IMG/VR virus record: IMGVR_UViG_3300028840_003497
Span: 1 to 64,000 of that record
Origin: a virus
Length of the DNA: 64,000 bases
Reading direction: 5' to 3' (one strand)
The notes below the pieces were generated by a model that saw nothing but the letters and a program-made list of their open reading frames with translations, was not told where the DNA came from and ran no database searches. The position numbers and the translations under genes are program-made. Of this stretch, positions 1-5,504 are shown in pieces (positions within the stretch are counted from its first letter, which is position 1; every line of letters starts with the position of its first letter).

Positions 1-1031
1 ACCTGCGGCGTCTTGTCTCCGCCCATCTTAGAAAATATGTTATTGATCTTTTGAACCCCGCCAACAACATCCTTGGACCCATCCATAATAATGTCTTTGG
101 CCTCGTCGCTCGTAACGCCGAGTTGAGTCAGGAATTTAAACAGCGGGGAATCGGCCAGCGCGCCCTCTCCACCATACGCGTACAATTTCTCGATCCTTAC
201 CGCCTGCTCAGCAAACATTTTGGCAGTATCCTGGCCGAGAGCCGTCGCTTGTTCCTCCGTCTCTCCCATCTCTTTGAAGGCACCCGCGAGTTTATAGGTC
301 GACTCCATGAGACTCTGAACCTCACCAGACGTTCTGGCCATCGACGGCGGAAGTTGCTCGAAAATCGCATCCAAAGCATCCAGTTGAGTCTTGGCACCCT
401 TGATTGCCGATGTCCCAACCTTTGCAGCCTTGCCAATGGCCATTATATTATTGACCATATCCCCGGCCTGCTTGTCGGAGGCACCCCACGAGGCAACCAT
501 GTCACCCATGATCCCGGCGTAGTCCTGCATGGTCACGCCGGTTGTCTGCGTAACCTTGACCCAATCCTTTTCCGACAGACCCATCGCATCGATCGCCGCC
601 TTCGCAGGAGCGCCAGCGTCGTGAATGGCCTTGAACGTCTCAGCCACAGCATCCGCGCTAGTGTTGAGACCGATCGCCATCCCAACGGCCCTGCTGGTCA
701 TTTTCTTGGCTTCCTTGCCAGTCAGACTCATTGACGCGATGATCGGTTTGGCCGACTGCGCATAGCTCACAGCCATCGATTCAAGCCCGTTAGAAAGATT
801 GCCTGTCTCACCCGTCAACTCGCGAACATTACTAGCTATCGAAGCAACATTAAACTGCTTGACTTTCTCCCCTATTTTCCCCCAAACCTTGCCAGATTTG
901 CCACCTTTTTTGTTCTGCTCATCAAGGAGATTGTTTACCTTGTCCAGGTTCTTCGTGGCGGAACTCATCGCAGCACTGAGACCCACGTCTCTCGCGCCAA
1001 ACCCGAAAGCTGCTCCTAGAAAATTAGCCAT
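1..1031 (-). CDS. Tape measure protein, N-terminal part (runs off the left edge)
   Basis: The reading frame is open from an ATG at 1031 to the window edge, giving 343 residues without a stop. The visible part is alanine- and lysine-rich and mostly helical; near residues 85-165 it carries the alternating Gly/Ala-rich helices (VGMAIGLNTSADAVAETFK) seen in phage tail tape measure proteins, which set tail length and line the tube. It follows the tail assembly chaperone and its frameshift product by 26 bases, the usual gene order. The stated start avoids the ATG at 1037, which meets a stop after four codons. The C-terminus lies outside the window, so full length and any lytic domain cannot be judged. 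The assignment rests on composition and position. Confidence 0.8.
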   Translation of the reverse strand, partial: MANFLGAAFGFGARDVGLSAAMSSATKNLDKVNNLLDEQNKKGGKSGKVWGKIGEKVKQFNVASIASNVRELTGETGNLSNGLESMAVSYAQSAKPIIASMSLTGKEAKKMTSRAVGMAIGLNTSADAVAETFKAIHDAGAPAKAAIDAMGLSEKDWVKVTQTTGVTMQDYAGIMGDMVASWGASDKQAGDMVNNIMAIGKAAKVGTSAIKGAKTQLDALDAIFEQLPPSMARTSGEVQSLMESTYKLAGAFKEMGETEEQATALGQDTAKMFAEQAVRIEKLYAYGGEGALADSPLFKFLTQLGVTSDEAKDIIMDGSKDVVGGVQKINNIFSKMGGDKTPQ

Positions 1032-1043
1032 CGATCATCTCTG

Positions 1044-1057
1044 CGAACTTGAGTTCG
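1044..1057. repeat. Dispersed palindrome, copy 1
   Basis: CGAACTTGAGTTCG. It fills the gap between the stop of the frameshift product (1058) and the tape measure start (1031). Confidence 0.85.
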
Positions 1058-1260
1058 TCACCGAACCCGACGATGCCGACTACGATTAGCCTGCTGCTTC
1101 GCATGCTCAGCCTTACGCTGTTCCAACTGCTGTTTTTTCTCGACAAACCGCTTCCTCCTACTCCACGGGAGAGACATCGTGCTGTCGTAATCGCCGCCCT
1201 GCAGCTCTTCGAGATAAAACACCTCGGATTCCAGGACTCCTACGTGTCCGAGGGGAAGAA
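1058..1260 (-). CDS. Tail assembly chaperone, -1 frameshift extension (GT-like)
   Basis: This frame has no convincing start of its own: its first ATG (1297) lies inside the upstream gene and has no ribosome site. It is entered from the chaperone gene by a -1 shift at 1258-1264 and adds about 67 residues. The added part contains a Leu-Pro-Trp-Ser-Arg-Arg-Lys-Arg segment (MSLPWSRRKRFVEKKQQLEQ) followed by a Lys/Gln/Arg-rich helix. Extensions of this kind, with a Pro-x-x-x-Arg-Arg-x motif, are known in frameshifted tail chaperones. In lambda the equivalent gpGT binds the tape measure protein and recruits tube subunits, and the same role is inferred here. The stop at 1058-1060 directly abuts the palindrome and tape measure start. 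Confidence 0.75.
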
Positions 1261-1264
1261 AAAA
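1222..1264 (-). promoter_or_regulatory. Programmed -1 frameshift signal: slippery heptamer plus stem-loop
   Basis: On the transcribed strand the heptamer T TTT TTC lies at 1264-1258, exactly in phase with the upstream codons GGT TTT TTC. Four bases later a perfect 7-base-pair inverted repeat begins (CCTCGGA at 1253-1247 pairing with TCCGAGG at 1228-1222). The zero-frame stop TAG (1242-1240) lies in its loop. Heptamer, short spacer, stem and nearby stop are the known elements of tail chaperone frameshifting. Confidence 0.8.
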
Positions 1265-2121
1265 CCCGCCTGCCCCACGTCCATGTCGGCCTTCCACTCG
1301 TGGCTACATGCGGGACATTCGAACTCAACCTCGGTGTCCACGGAACCCTCGTGAATCTCGAAAAGTTTTCTAATGTCGTTACGATCACGGATCGGCAACG
1401 ACTTCAGAAGGGCCAGGGCTCTTTTATAGCCCTTCCCATCGCGCTGAACCTCAACGAGAGTCAGCACATCATCGACCATCACTTCGACGGCGTCAACGCG
1501 AGCCAGCATGGCAAGCGTCAAGACGTCCTCCTTGCGTTTTGTTTTCTTCGATAACCATTCCTCGTCGGCAGCACTCATGATGTGCCACTTGACCAACCTG
1601 TCCGCACCAATGCGATCCTCTCGATTGCGAGTCCTCTGATCACCCATCTTGACGATGTCTATGTCGGCAAGGTTTAACGAAAACCTACTCTGCTCCTTAC
1701 ACCCCGGAAAAGGACACTCGATCTTTACGTCATAAAAATCACCGAGTGACACACGACGAATAGCGATAAGCGCTGCCAATCGATCTGGAGCCAGCATCTG
1801 ATTCACCGCGTGGTTGATCTCCCGCTTCCCAGTCATCGATCCGAACCGCTTTGTACAGTTTGCTATAATCTGATTCAGGCGTGGAACGATCGGCCCTTTC
1901 CCTGCGAGAATATCCTCCTCGTATCCTGTCATCTCGCCAACTGTCATCGTGTCATGAAGACTTTCCTCTCCGTCAATGTGGCCGCACGGAAGATCCACTG
2001 TAAGTACACCTGGACCCTCGTCCATAAAATGCGCCTTTGTAGGCTCCGACTCGATCTTCTCGCCACCAGCTACGAAGGCCAATGCATCGCCTCCCTCAAC
2101 CTGCTCGTTCTTCTCGCTCAT
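1240..2121 (-). CDS. Tail assembly chaperone / baseplate hub-type protein (T4 gp26-like)
   Basis: 293 residues. The N-terminus is acidic. Around residues 75-135 there is a helical block with Cys (KIECPFPGCKEQSRFSLNL), and near the C-terminus a second Cys pair (EFECPACSHEW). Paired CxxC motifs of this form occur in the T4 base plate family (PF12322), whose members sit just before the tape measure gene. It is read in two forms: one ending at 1240 and a longer one made by -1 frameshifting that ends at 1058. Its start overlaps the end of the ribbon-helix-helix gene by 26 bases, so translation is probably coupled. Role inferred from position, Cys motifs and frameshift: helps assemble tail tube around the tape measure. 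Confidence 0.7.
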   Translation of the reverse strand: MSEKNEQVEGGDALAFVAGGEKIESEPTKAHFMDEGPGVLTVDLPCGHIDGEESLHDTMTVGEMTGYEEDILAGKGPIVPRLNQIIANCTKRFGSMTGKREINHAVNQMLAPDRLAALIAIRRVSLGDFYDVKIECPFPGCKEQSRFSLNLADIDIVKMGDQRTRNREDRIGADRLVKWHIMSAADEEWLSKKTKRKEDVLTLAMLARVDAVEVMVDDVLTLVEVQRDGKGYKRALALLKSLPIRDRNDIRKLFEIHEGSVDTEVEFECPACSHEWKADMDVGQAGFFFPSDT

Positions 2122-2296
2122 CTTTCACCTCTTCTGCCTCCTGCATCCGGAGAATTTCTATCATCTCTCGGCGCTTCTTGGCATTGCAATCTGTCACCAG
2201 TCCACGGATCACCTCGCTCATTGACTTGCCCTCTCGGGCGCAGTGCTGGGCGAACTCATCATATACATTTTTCCTTATATCAACATTCAGTCTCAT
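2096..2296 (-). CDS. Ribbon-helix-helix DNA-binding protein (Arc/CopG type)
   Basis: 66 residues, using the ATG at 2296 behind TAGGA; longer in-frame starts lack a ribosome site. The N-terminus MRLNVDIRKNVYDEFAQHC fits the strand plus first helix of the ribbon-helix-helix fold, followed by GKSMSEVIRGLV as the second helix (the typical S-x-S/x-E-x-I-R pattern). A charged helical tail (EILRMQEAEEVKDER) follows. Such proteins bind palindromic operators as dimers of dimers. It lies beside the only divergent region of the window. It is a candidate for recognising the 12 dispersed palindromes, but the sequence gives no direct evidence for this. Confidence 0.75.
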   Translation of the reverse strand: MRLNVDIRKNVYDEFAQHCAREGKSMSEVIRGLVTDCNAKKRREMIEILRMQEAEEVKDEREERAG

Positions 2297-2355
2297 TTGA
2301 GTAAATCCTACTTGAAAAAGAATTCTTGCACAAGTCAAAAAAAACAGCATAAAAG

Positions 2356-2384
2356 TTGACTAACGCAGGCACAGGGCTTAATGA
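2356..2384 (+). promoter_or_regulatory. Sigma70-like promoter for the first plus-strand gene
   Basis: TTGACT (2356-2361), a 17-base spacer and TAATGA (2379-2384). It lies 52 bases before the start codon at 2436 and is the best promoter-like pair in the divergent region. Start site not known. Confidence 0.55.
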
Positions 2385-2405
2385 TACCAGCAGGCAACGA
2401 GATAC

Positions 2406-2420
2406 CAGGCAAGATGCCTG
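2406..2420 (+). promoter_or_regulatory. 5' leader hairpin, copy A
   Basis: CAGGCA-AGA-TGCCTG, a perfect 6-base-pair stem with a 3-base loop, a few bases before the ribosome site (GAGGAG) of the gene at 2436. It matches copy B in loop and most of the stem, with one compensatory pair change. Confidence 0.6.
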
Positions 2421-2435
2421 AGAGGAGACAGTCAG

Positions 2436-2600
2436 ATGAAACGAACATTCCCAAAAATACAAATCGTCCTCGACAACCCCGACGACACCTACATCGACTC
2501 GGATCTGGAATCGATAATTTTGGACGAAGAAGAAGTCCTCTACTACCCGGCCCCAAACGAGCCTGGATCTGTTTTCGATCCAATATGGGATGAAGGATAG
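2436..2600 (+). CDS. Small acidic protein of unknown function
   Basis: 54 residues, one of only two supported plus-strand genes. The ribosome site AGAGGAGA lies 8 bases before the ATG. The N-terminus is basic (MKRTFPKIQIVL); the rest is strongly acidic, with Asp/Glu runs (DSDLESIILDEEEV) and a Tyr-Tyr-Pro segment, ending in DPIWDEG. I recognise no domain. A small, acidic, separately promoted protein transcribed against the late operon could be an early inhibitor of a host enzyme, but that is a guess. It has its own promoter-like pair and a hairpin leader shared with the next gene. Confidence 0.6.
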   Translation: MKRTFPKIQIVLDNPDDTYIDSDLESIILDEEEVLYYPAPNEPGSVFDPIWDEG

Positions 2601-2617
2601 TATTTTACAGACCCCAG

Positions 2618-2646
2618 TTGACAAACACTCTAACAGGGGTTGTCAG
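2618..2646 (+). promoter_or_regulatory. Possible promoter for the second plus-strand gene
   Basis: TTGACA (2618-2623) with a poor -10 (TGTCAG) after 17 bases. The block resembles the first promoter (GTTGAC-AAC-C...ACAGGG-TT shared), so the similarity between the two copies is better evidence than the -10 itself. Confidence 0.35.
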
Positions 2647-2662
2647 TAGAGATGCAAGATGC

Positions 2663-2677
2663 CGGGCAAGATGCCCG
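2663..2677 (+). promoter_or_regulatory. 5' leader hairpin, copy B
   Basis: CGGGCA-AGA-TGCCCG, 6-base-pair stem with the same AGA loop as copy A. The second pair is G-C here and A-T in copy A. AAGGAG follows within five bases. Confidence 0.6.
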
Positions 2678-2692
2678 AGAAGGAGAAACACG

Positions 2693-3130
2693 ATGAAAAT
2701 GATCGCTAGAGATCAGGAGTATTTTACAAAAAAATTCGGTGCTGCAATGGACTTCATCTCAGATGCTGAATTGAGGATGAAATGTTGCGTCCTCGCAACG
2801 AAGGATCGAGACAAATTTGAAAACAGACGGCTCGGAGAACTCCTCCACACTCCTGCATGTTCCGAAAAATGGTTCCGCAATCAAATAGCATCCAACATGA
2901 GTATCCCCCCTGGAGAACTGGACGCTCTAGCCGCCGACCTCGCCCCTCCCGAGATTGGAGAATTTATCCATATTTTTAACGGGGACATCGACGGATGCGT
3001 ATACGCCATCGAGAAACTAAAGGATGGCCCCATCGGTTCTATCCGCGTCACCCTGGAGACAGAACCCGATCAGCCCTGCGAAGACATGAAAACCTACTCT
3101 GTTTTACACGATCAGTACTGTATAGTCTAA
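2693..3130 (+). CDS. Protein of unknown function, plus strand
   Basis: 145 residues from the ATG at 2693, which follows AGAAGGAG by 7 bases; an upstream in-frame ATG at 2618 overlaps the promoter and hairpin and has no ribosome site. The N-terminal third is helical (DQEYFTKKFGAAMDFISDAE), with cysteines at CCV and ACS; the C-terminal part looks like alternating strands ending in YSVLHDQYCIV. No catalytic motif is evident. It shares promoter-like and hairpin leader architecture with the preceding gene, so the two are probably controlled together, opposite to the late operon. Confidence 0.65.
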   Translation: MKMIARDQEYFTKKFGAAMDFISDAELRMKCCVLATKDRDKFENRRLGELLHTPACSEKWFRNQIASNMSIPPGELDALAADLAPPEIGEFIHIFNGDIDGCVYAIEKLKDGPIGSIRVTLETEPDQPCEDMKTYSVLHDQYCIV

Positions 3131-3255
3131 ACAACCCCACACAACATCGAAATGCCCTCTCCGTCGCCCGACAGCACCCACGCACGAGTGATCCATCCCA
3201 GCAAAAAACAGCGCCTCCTGTGGCCTCTGTGGAGATGTTTCCAAAATAGAAATAG

Positions 3256-3332
3256 CTGGCCTGCCCGGACTTGAACCGGGGCATCTCACGATGTAGGAAA
3301 CCGTGGCTCTAATCCATCTGAGCTACAGGCCA
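3256..3332 (-). tRNA. tRNA-Arg(CCU)
   Basis: Acceptor TGGCCTG/CAGGCCA, T stem CCCGG/CCGGG, anticodon loop TTCCTAC. No encoded CCA. Reads AGG. Confidence 0.9.
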
Positions 3333-3336
3333 ATAG

Positions 3337-3411
3337 TTGCAGGAATGGGACTCGAACCCACGACAGACCAAGGTTATGAGCCTTGCGTTCTTCCAACTGA
3401 ACTACCCTGCA
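3337..3411 (-). tRNA. tRNA-Met(CAU) or Ile(CAU)
   Basis: Full cloverleaf; anticodon stem CAAGG/CCTTG with loop CTCATAA. A lysidine-modified Ile identity cannot be excluded from sequence. Confidence 0.9.
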
Positions 3412-3412
3412 A

Positions 3413-3496
3413 TGGCCGAGGCGGAGGGAATCGAACCCACGTTTGCAGCTCCTAGCTACGCTTGCCCGGTTAGAAGCCGGGTGCGGCTACGCCCCG
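3413..3496 (-). tRNA. tRNA-Arg(UCU)-like, no D arm, long variable arm
   Basis: Acceptor CGGGGCG/CGCCTCG with encoded CCA (3413-3415). Anticodon arm CCCGG-CTTCTAA-CCGGG is perfect. Only eight bases (TAGCCGCA) separate acceptor from anticodon stem, so there is no room for a D arm. The variable region forms a 6-pair stem (GTAGCT/AGCTGC). The T stem has one T-T mismatch. It may be a degenerate or non-standard tRNA. Confidence 0.55.
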
Positions 3497-3497
3497 T

Positions 3498-3574
3498 TGG
3501 TCTAGGTGGAGGGATTCGAACCCCCGATCTCTGCGACCCAAACGCAGCGCCATACCAGACTTGGCAACACCTAG
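3498..3574 (-). tRNA. tRNA-Pro(UGG)
   Basis: Acceptor CTAGGTG/CACCTAG with the C1-G72 pair typical of bacterial Pro tRNA; anticodon arm CTGCG-TTTGGGT-CGCAG; CCA encoded. Confidence 0.9.
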
Positions 3575-3581
3575 ATGTTTG

Positions 3582-3654
3582 TCGAGGAGACTGGAATCGA
3601 ACCAGCTTGGTCTCGGTCCCGAACCGAGCGGGTCATCCAATGCCCTACTCCTCG
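3582..3654 (-). tRNA. tRNA-Pro(CGG)
   Basis: Acceptor CGAGGAG/CTCCTCG (C1-G72), anticodon arm CTCGG-TTCGGGA-CCGAG, discriminator A. Confidence 0.88.
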
Positions 3655-3661
3655 TTTTTAA

Positions 3662-3733
3662 TAGGGGCAGAGGGATTTGAACCCCCGCGCTCGGGGTGTA
3701 GGCCCGAAGCTCTTCCATCTGAGCTATGCCCCC
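3662..3733 (-). tRNA. tRNA-Val(UAC)
   Basis: Acceptor GGGGGCA/TGCCCCT, anticodon arm TCGGG-CCTACAC-CCCGA, T loop TTCAAAT. Confidence 0.9.
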
Positions 3734-3736
3734 GTG

Positions 3737-3808
3737 TTGGCCCGCTCGGGTTCGAACCGAGTCCGCCCCGTTATGAGCGGGGTGCGCTTCCAGTTGCGCC
3801 ACAGGCCA
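3737..3808 (-). tRNA. tRNA-Met(CAU) or Ile(CAU), second copy
   Basis: Acceptor TGGCCTG/CGGGCCA, anticodon arm CCCCG-CTCATAA-CGGGG. Differs from the other CAU tRNA throughout the stems. Confidence 0.88.
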
Positions 3809-3813
3809 GTCAG

Positions 3814-3887
3814 CGAGGGCAGTAGGATTCGAACCTACAATCTCCGAGTTCGTAGCCCGGTGCCTTGATCCATTTGGCCATGCCCTC
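3814..3887 (-). tRNA. tRNA-Arg(ACG)
   Basis: Acceptor GAGGGCA/TGCCCTC, anticodon loop CTACGAA, T stem GTAGG/CCTAC, discriminator G. Confidence 0.9.
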
Positions 3888-3892
3888 ATCTG

Positions 3893-3964
3893 CTGATCCG
3901 GCAGGAATCGAACCTGCACTTCACCGTCCGGAGCGGCGCGTCGTGTCCATTTGACTACGGATCA
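3893..3964 (-). tRNA. tRNA-Arg(CCG)
   Basis: Acceptor TGATCCG/CGGATCA, anticodon arm CGCCG-CTCCGGA-CGGTG, T stem GCAGG/CCTGC. Confidence 0.88.
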
Positions 3965-3969
3965 TCTCG

Positions 3970-4040
3970 TGGATCCACGGGGAGTCGAACCCCGATTTCT
4001 GCCTTGCAAGGGCAGAGTCTTCCCATTGGACGATGGACCC
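3970..4040 (-). tRNA. tRNA-Ala(UGC)
   Basis: Acceptor GGGTCCA/TGGATCC with one G-T pair at position 3, the G3-U70 identity pair of Ala tRNA; anticodon arm CTGCC-CTTGCAA-GGCAG; discriminator A. Confidence 0.92.
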
Positions 4041-4048
4041 ATCTTCAA

Positions 4049-4123
4049 AAGAGGCGACGGGACTTGAACCCGCAATCTTCAGATCCAAAATCTGACGGCT
4101 TGATCCGATTTGCCTACGCCTCT
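4049..4123 (-). tRNA. tRNA-Gln(UUG)
   Basis: Acceptor AGAGGCG/CGCCTCT, anticodon arm TCAGA-TTTTGGA-TCTGA, T stem GCGGG/CCCGT. Confidence 0.9.
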
Positions 4124-4197
4124 GGAGCCTCCGACCGGGATCGAACCGGTGTCTCCGCGTTGGTAACGCAGCGCACTGGCCGCTGTGCTACGGAGGC
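4124..4197 (-). tRNA. tRNA-Gly(ACC)
   Basis: Acceptor GCCTCCG/CGGAGGC, D stem GCAC/GTGC, anticodon arm CTGCG-TTACCAA-CGCGG, discriminator T as in bacterial Gly tRNA. The A at position 34 is rare; GCC is usual. The 3' end abuts the Gln tRNA. Confidence 0.85.
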
Positions 4198-4199
4198 AA

Positions 4200-4271
4200 A
4201 GGATCGGGAGAGAATTGAACTCTCGACAACAGAATTAAAAGTTCTGCGTTCTACCACTGAACTACCGATCC
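4200..4271 (-). tRNA. tRNA-Lys(UUU)
   Basis: Acceptor GGATCGG/CCGATCC, anticodon arm CAGAA-CTTTTAA-TTCTG, T stem GAGAG/CTCTC. Confidence 0.92.
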
Positions 4272-4275
4272 AGAT

Positions 4276-4348
4276 AGCCTACGGAGGGAATCGAACCCCC
4301 GACATCCAGATTACAAATCTGGCGTTCTTCCATCTGAACTACGTAGGC
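4276..4348 (-). tRNA. tRNA-Thr(UGU)
   Basis: Acceptor GCCTACG/CGTAGGC, anticodon arm CCAGA-TTTGTAA-TCTGG, T loop TTCGATT. Confidence 0.9.
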
Positions 4349-4353
4349 ATCAG

Positions 4354-4425
4354 AGCCCCTGGCGAGGCTCGAACTCGCTTCTCCGTGTTGGAAGCCCGAT
4401 ACATCACCACTTATGCTTCAGGGGC
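4354..4425 (-). tRNA. tRNA-Gly(UCC)
   Basis: Acceptor GCCCCTG/CAGGGGC, anticodon loop CTTCCAA with one mismatch (G-A) in the stem, T stem GCGAG/CTCGC, discriminator T. Confidence 0.85.
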
Positions 4426-4430
4426 ATTCG

Positions 4431-4514
4431 AGGGCCGGGTGAGATTCGAACTCACGAGTGGATTTCTCCGGCGGGTTAACAGCCCGCTGCCTTCGACCAC
4501 TAGGCTACCGACCC
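4431..4514 (-). tRNA. tRNA with Asn(GUU) anticodon and long variable arm
   Basis: 84 bases. Acceptor GGGTCGG/CCGGCCC, D stem GCC/GGC with an 11-base loop, anticodon arm GCGGG-CTGTTAA-CCCGC, then a 15-base variable region able to pair (GGA-GAAA-TCC), T stem GTGAG/CTCAC. The body is of the Ser/Leu type while the anticodon loop is that of Asn. Confidence 0.8.
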
Positions 4515-4517
4515 ATT

Positions 4518-4590
4518 TGACCCGACCGGGGCTCGAACCCGGACTCTCCAAATTGAAAGTCTGGTGGCTTGCCAATTCGCCTACCGGGCC
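4518..4590 (-). tRNA. tRNA-Glu(UUC)
   Basis: Acceptor GGCCCGG/TCGGGTC, anticodon arm CCAGA-CTTTCAA-TTTGG, T stem CCGGG/CCCGG, discriminator A. First gene of the block in which the tRNAs are nearly contiguous. Confidence 0.9.
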
Positions 4591-4630
4591 ATCCGAAGGA
4601 AACGACACCTTTTGGGGTTATGTTGGAAAA

Positions 4631-4774
4631 TTACGCGAAAGAAGGAATCCGCAAAGGAGCCGTCCCCGGATCTAGAAATGGGGAATTCAAATTGTCAAAG
4701 AGCGAAGTCGATCCTTGGGGTTTTTGCCCCTGGGACGCCTGTTTGTTCTTTGCAATTTGGTTCAGACGTCCCAT
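4631..4774 (-). CDS. Possible small protein of unknown function
   Basis: 47 residues from the ATG at 4774, which follows GGGGAGG by about 9 bases. Sequence is Gln/Lys/Asn-rich at the start (MGRLNQIAKNKQASQGQ) and has no recognisable motif. It lies in the 330-base stretch between tRNA-Glu and the HNH gene, which otherwise holds only the next small frame. It may be real because of its ribosome site, but coding support is weak. Confidence 0.35.
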   Translation of the reverse strand: MGRLNQIAKNKQASQGQKPQGSTSLFDNLNSPFLDPGTAPLRIPSFA

Positions 4775-4778
4775 GGTC

Positions 4779-4883
4779 TTATGGCCTCCCCGCTTCCACG
4801 GCGACCGGGCGTGGATTAGCCCGACGACCACCAGCAGGCTGGCGCGTCTTTATCGCTGTGGTTGTAGTTCTTGCCGTTTCCAT
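4779..4883 (-). CDS. Possible very small basic protein
   Basis: 34 residues from the ATG at 4883, behind GAGGAGAGG. Threonine-rich then Arg/Pro-rich (METARTTTTAIKTRQPAGG). It ends just before the next small frame, and the GGGGAGG of that frame lies inside its last codons, an arrangement common in phage operons. No domain recognised. Confidence 0.35.
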   Translation of the reverse strand: METARTTTTAIKTRQPAGGRRANPRPVAVEAGRP

Positions 4884-4920
4884 GTTCGCCTCTCCTCGTC
4901 GGAGTGTTAATATGCGGGGA

Positions 4921-5364
4921 TCATAACTCTCCCCGATCCCAATTGCAAGCTTTTCTACATTCATTACAATTAGTTCTTTTCCCAGTCCTAGTACGGCCAT
5001 CTTTTCTCGCCCCAAAAAGATCCAATGGACGGAATCTTTGACAGACATAACACCACGACATTCCCTCTGGAATATCACGCTTCAAATATCCATTCATTCT
5101 TCTTCCTGCTTTATTGCACTTTCGATGCGAAAAAGAAATATTACCCAAATCCCAGAACAAGCCAACATCAACATCGAGCCAATCCCTTTTATGATCAACA
5201 CTAAGGTCCTGATAAGTTTCAATCTTCTCCCCACAGCGATAACAAACATCTTCACCAAGACGCTGAAGAAGCCGAAGCATCAACATCTTCTTCAGTCGAC
5301 CAGATGCCGTACCCATCGGCATTCCGAGCTGATCTGCCTTCTTTTGATTGGAATACCCACTCAT
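4921..5364 (-). CDS. HNH endonuclease inserted in the tRNA region
   Basis: 147 residues. The N-terminal 40 form a helix-turn-helix-like region (NQKKADQLGMPMGTASGRLK). A CYRCG pair is followed by LSVDHKRDW and NISFSHRKCN, the His-Asn-His/Cys metal site of HNH nucleases, and a second zinc knuckle (CYVCQRF...CNECRKAC) ends the protein. Free-standing HNH genes of this type are mobile and often lie in phage tRNA arrays. The start is 5 bases after the tRNA-Asp gene and has no clear ribosome site, so an internal start is possible. Likely a homing-type element rather than a phage function. Confidence 0.85.
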   Translation of the reverse strand: MSGYSNQKKADQLGMPMGTASGRLKKMLMLRLLQRLGEDVCYRCGEKIETYQDLSVDHKRDWLDVDVGLFWDLGNISFSHRKCNKAGRRMNGYLKRDIPEGMSWCYVCQRFRPLDLFGARKDGRTRTGKRTNCNECRKACNWDRGEL

Positions 5365-5368
5365 ACAA

Positions 5369-5440
5369 CGGGACCGAAGAGAATCGAACTCTCACCAGCT
5401 GGCTCGACAGGCCAGTGTCATACCATTAGACCACAATCCC
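5369..5440 (-). tRNA. tRNA-Asp(GUC)
   Basis: Acceptor GGGATTG/CGGTCCC, anticodon arm CTGGC-CTGTCGA-GCCAG, T stem GAGAG/CTCTT, discriminator G. Separated from the other tRNAs by the HNH gene. Confidence 0.9.
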
Positions 5441-5490
5441 AAACGACAACCATATTAATCACCGCATCACAGTTTGTCAACTACTTTCTG

Positions 5491-5504
5491 CGAACTCAAG
5501 TTCG
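5491..5504. repeat. Dispersed palindrome, copy 2
   Basis: CGAACTCAAGTTCG. The stop codon of the gene ending at 5496 lies inside it. Confidence 0.85.

Noticed and set aside
51-734. Plus-strand open frame at the left edge
   Set aside because: Antisense to the tape measure gene, which is open through the whole interval.
1058-1297. The 79-codon frame starting at 1297 as an independent gene
   Set aside because: Its ATG lies within the chaperone gene without a ribosome site, and the slippery site explains it better as a frameshift extension.
3337-4675. Plus-strand open frames across the tRNA block with runs such as EWDSNPR and GGIRTPD
   Set aside because: These are antisense translations of T arms (GGTTCGAATCC-type sequence), a well-known false ORF pattern.
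4915-4936. CGGGGA...TCCCCG hairpin at the end of the HNH gene as a terminator
   Set aside because: Six pairs with a 9-base loop and no T run on either side.
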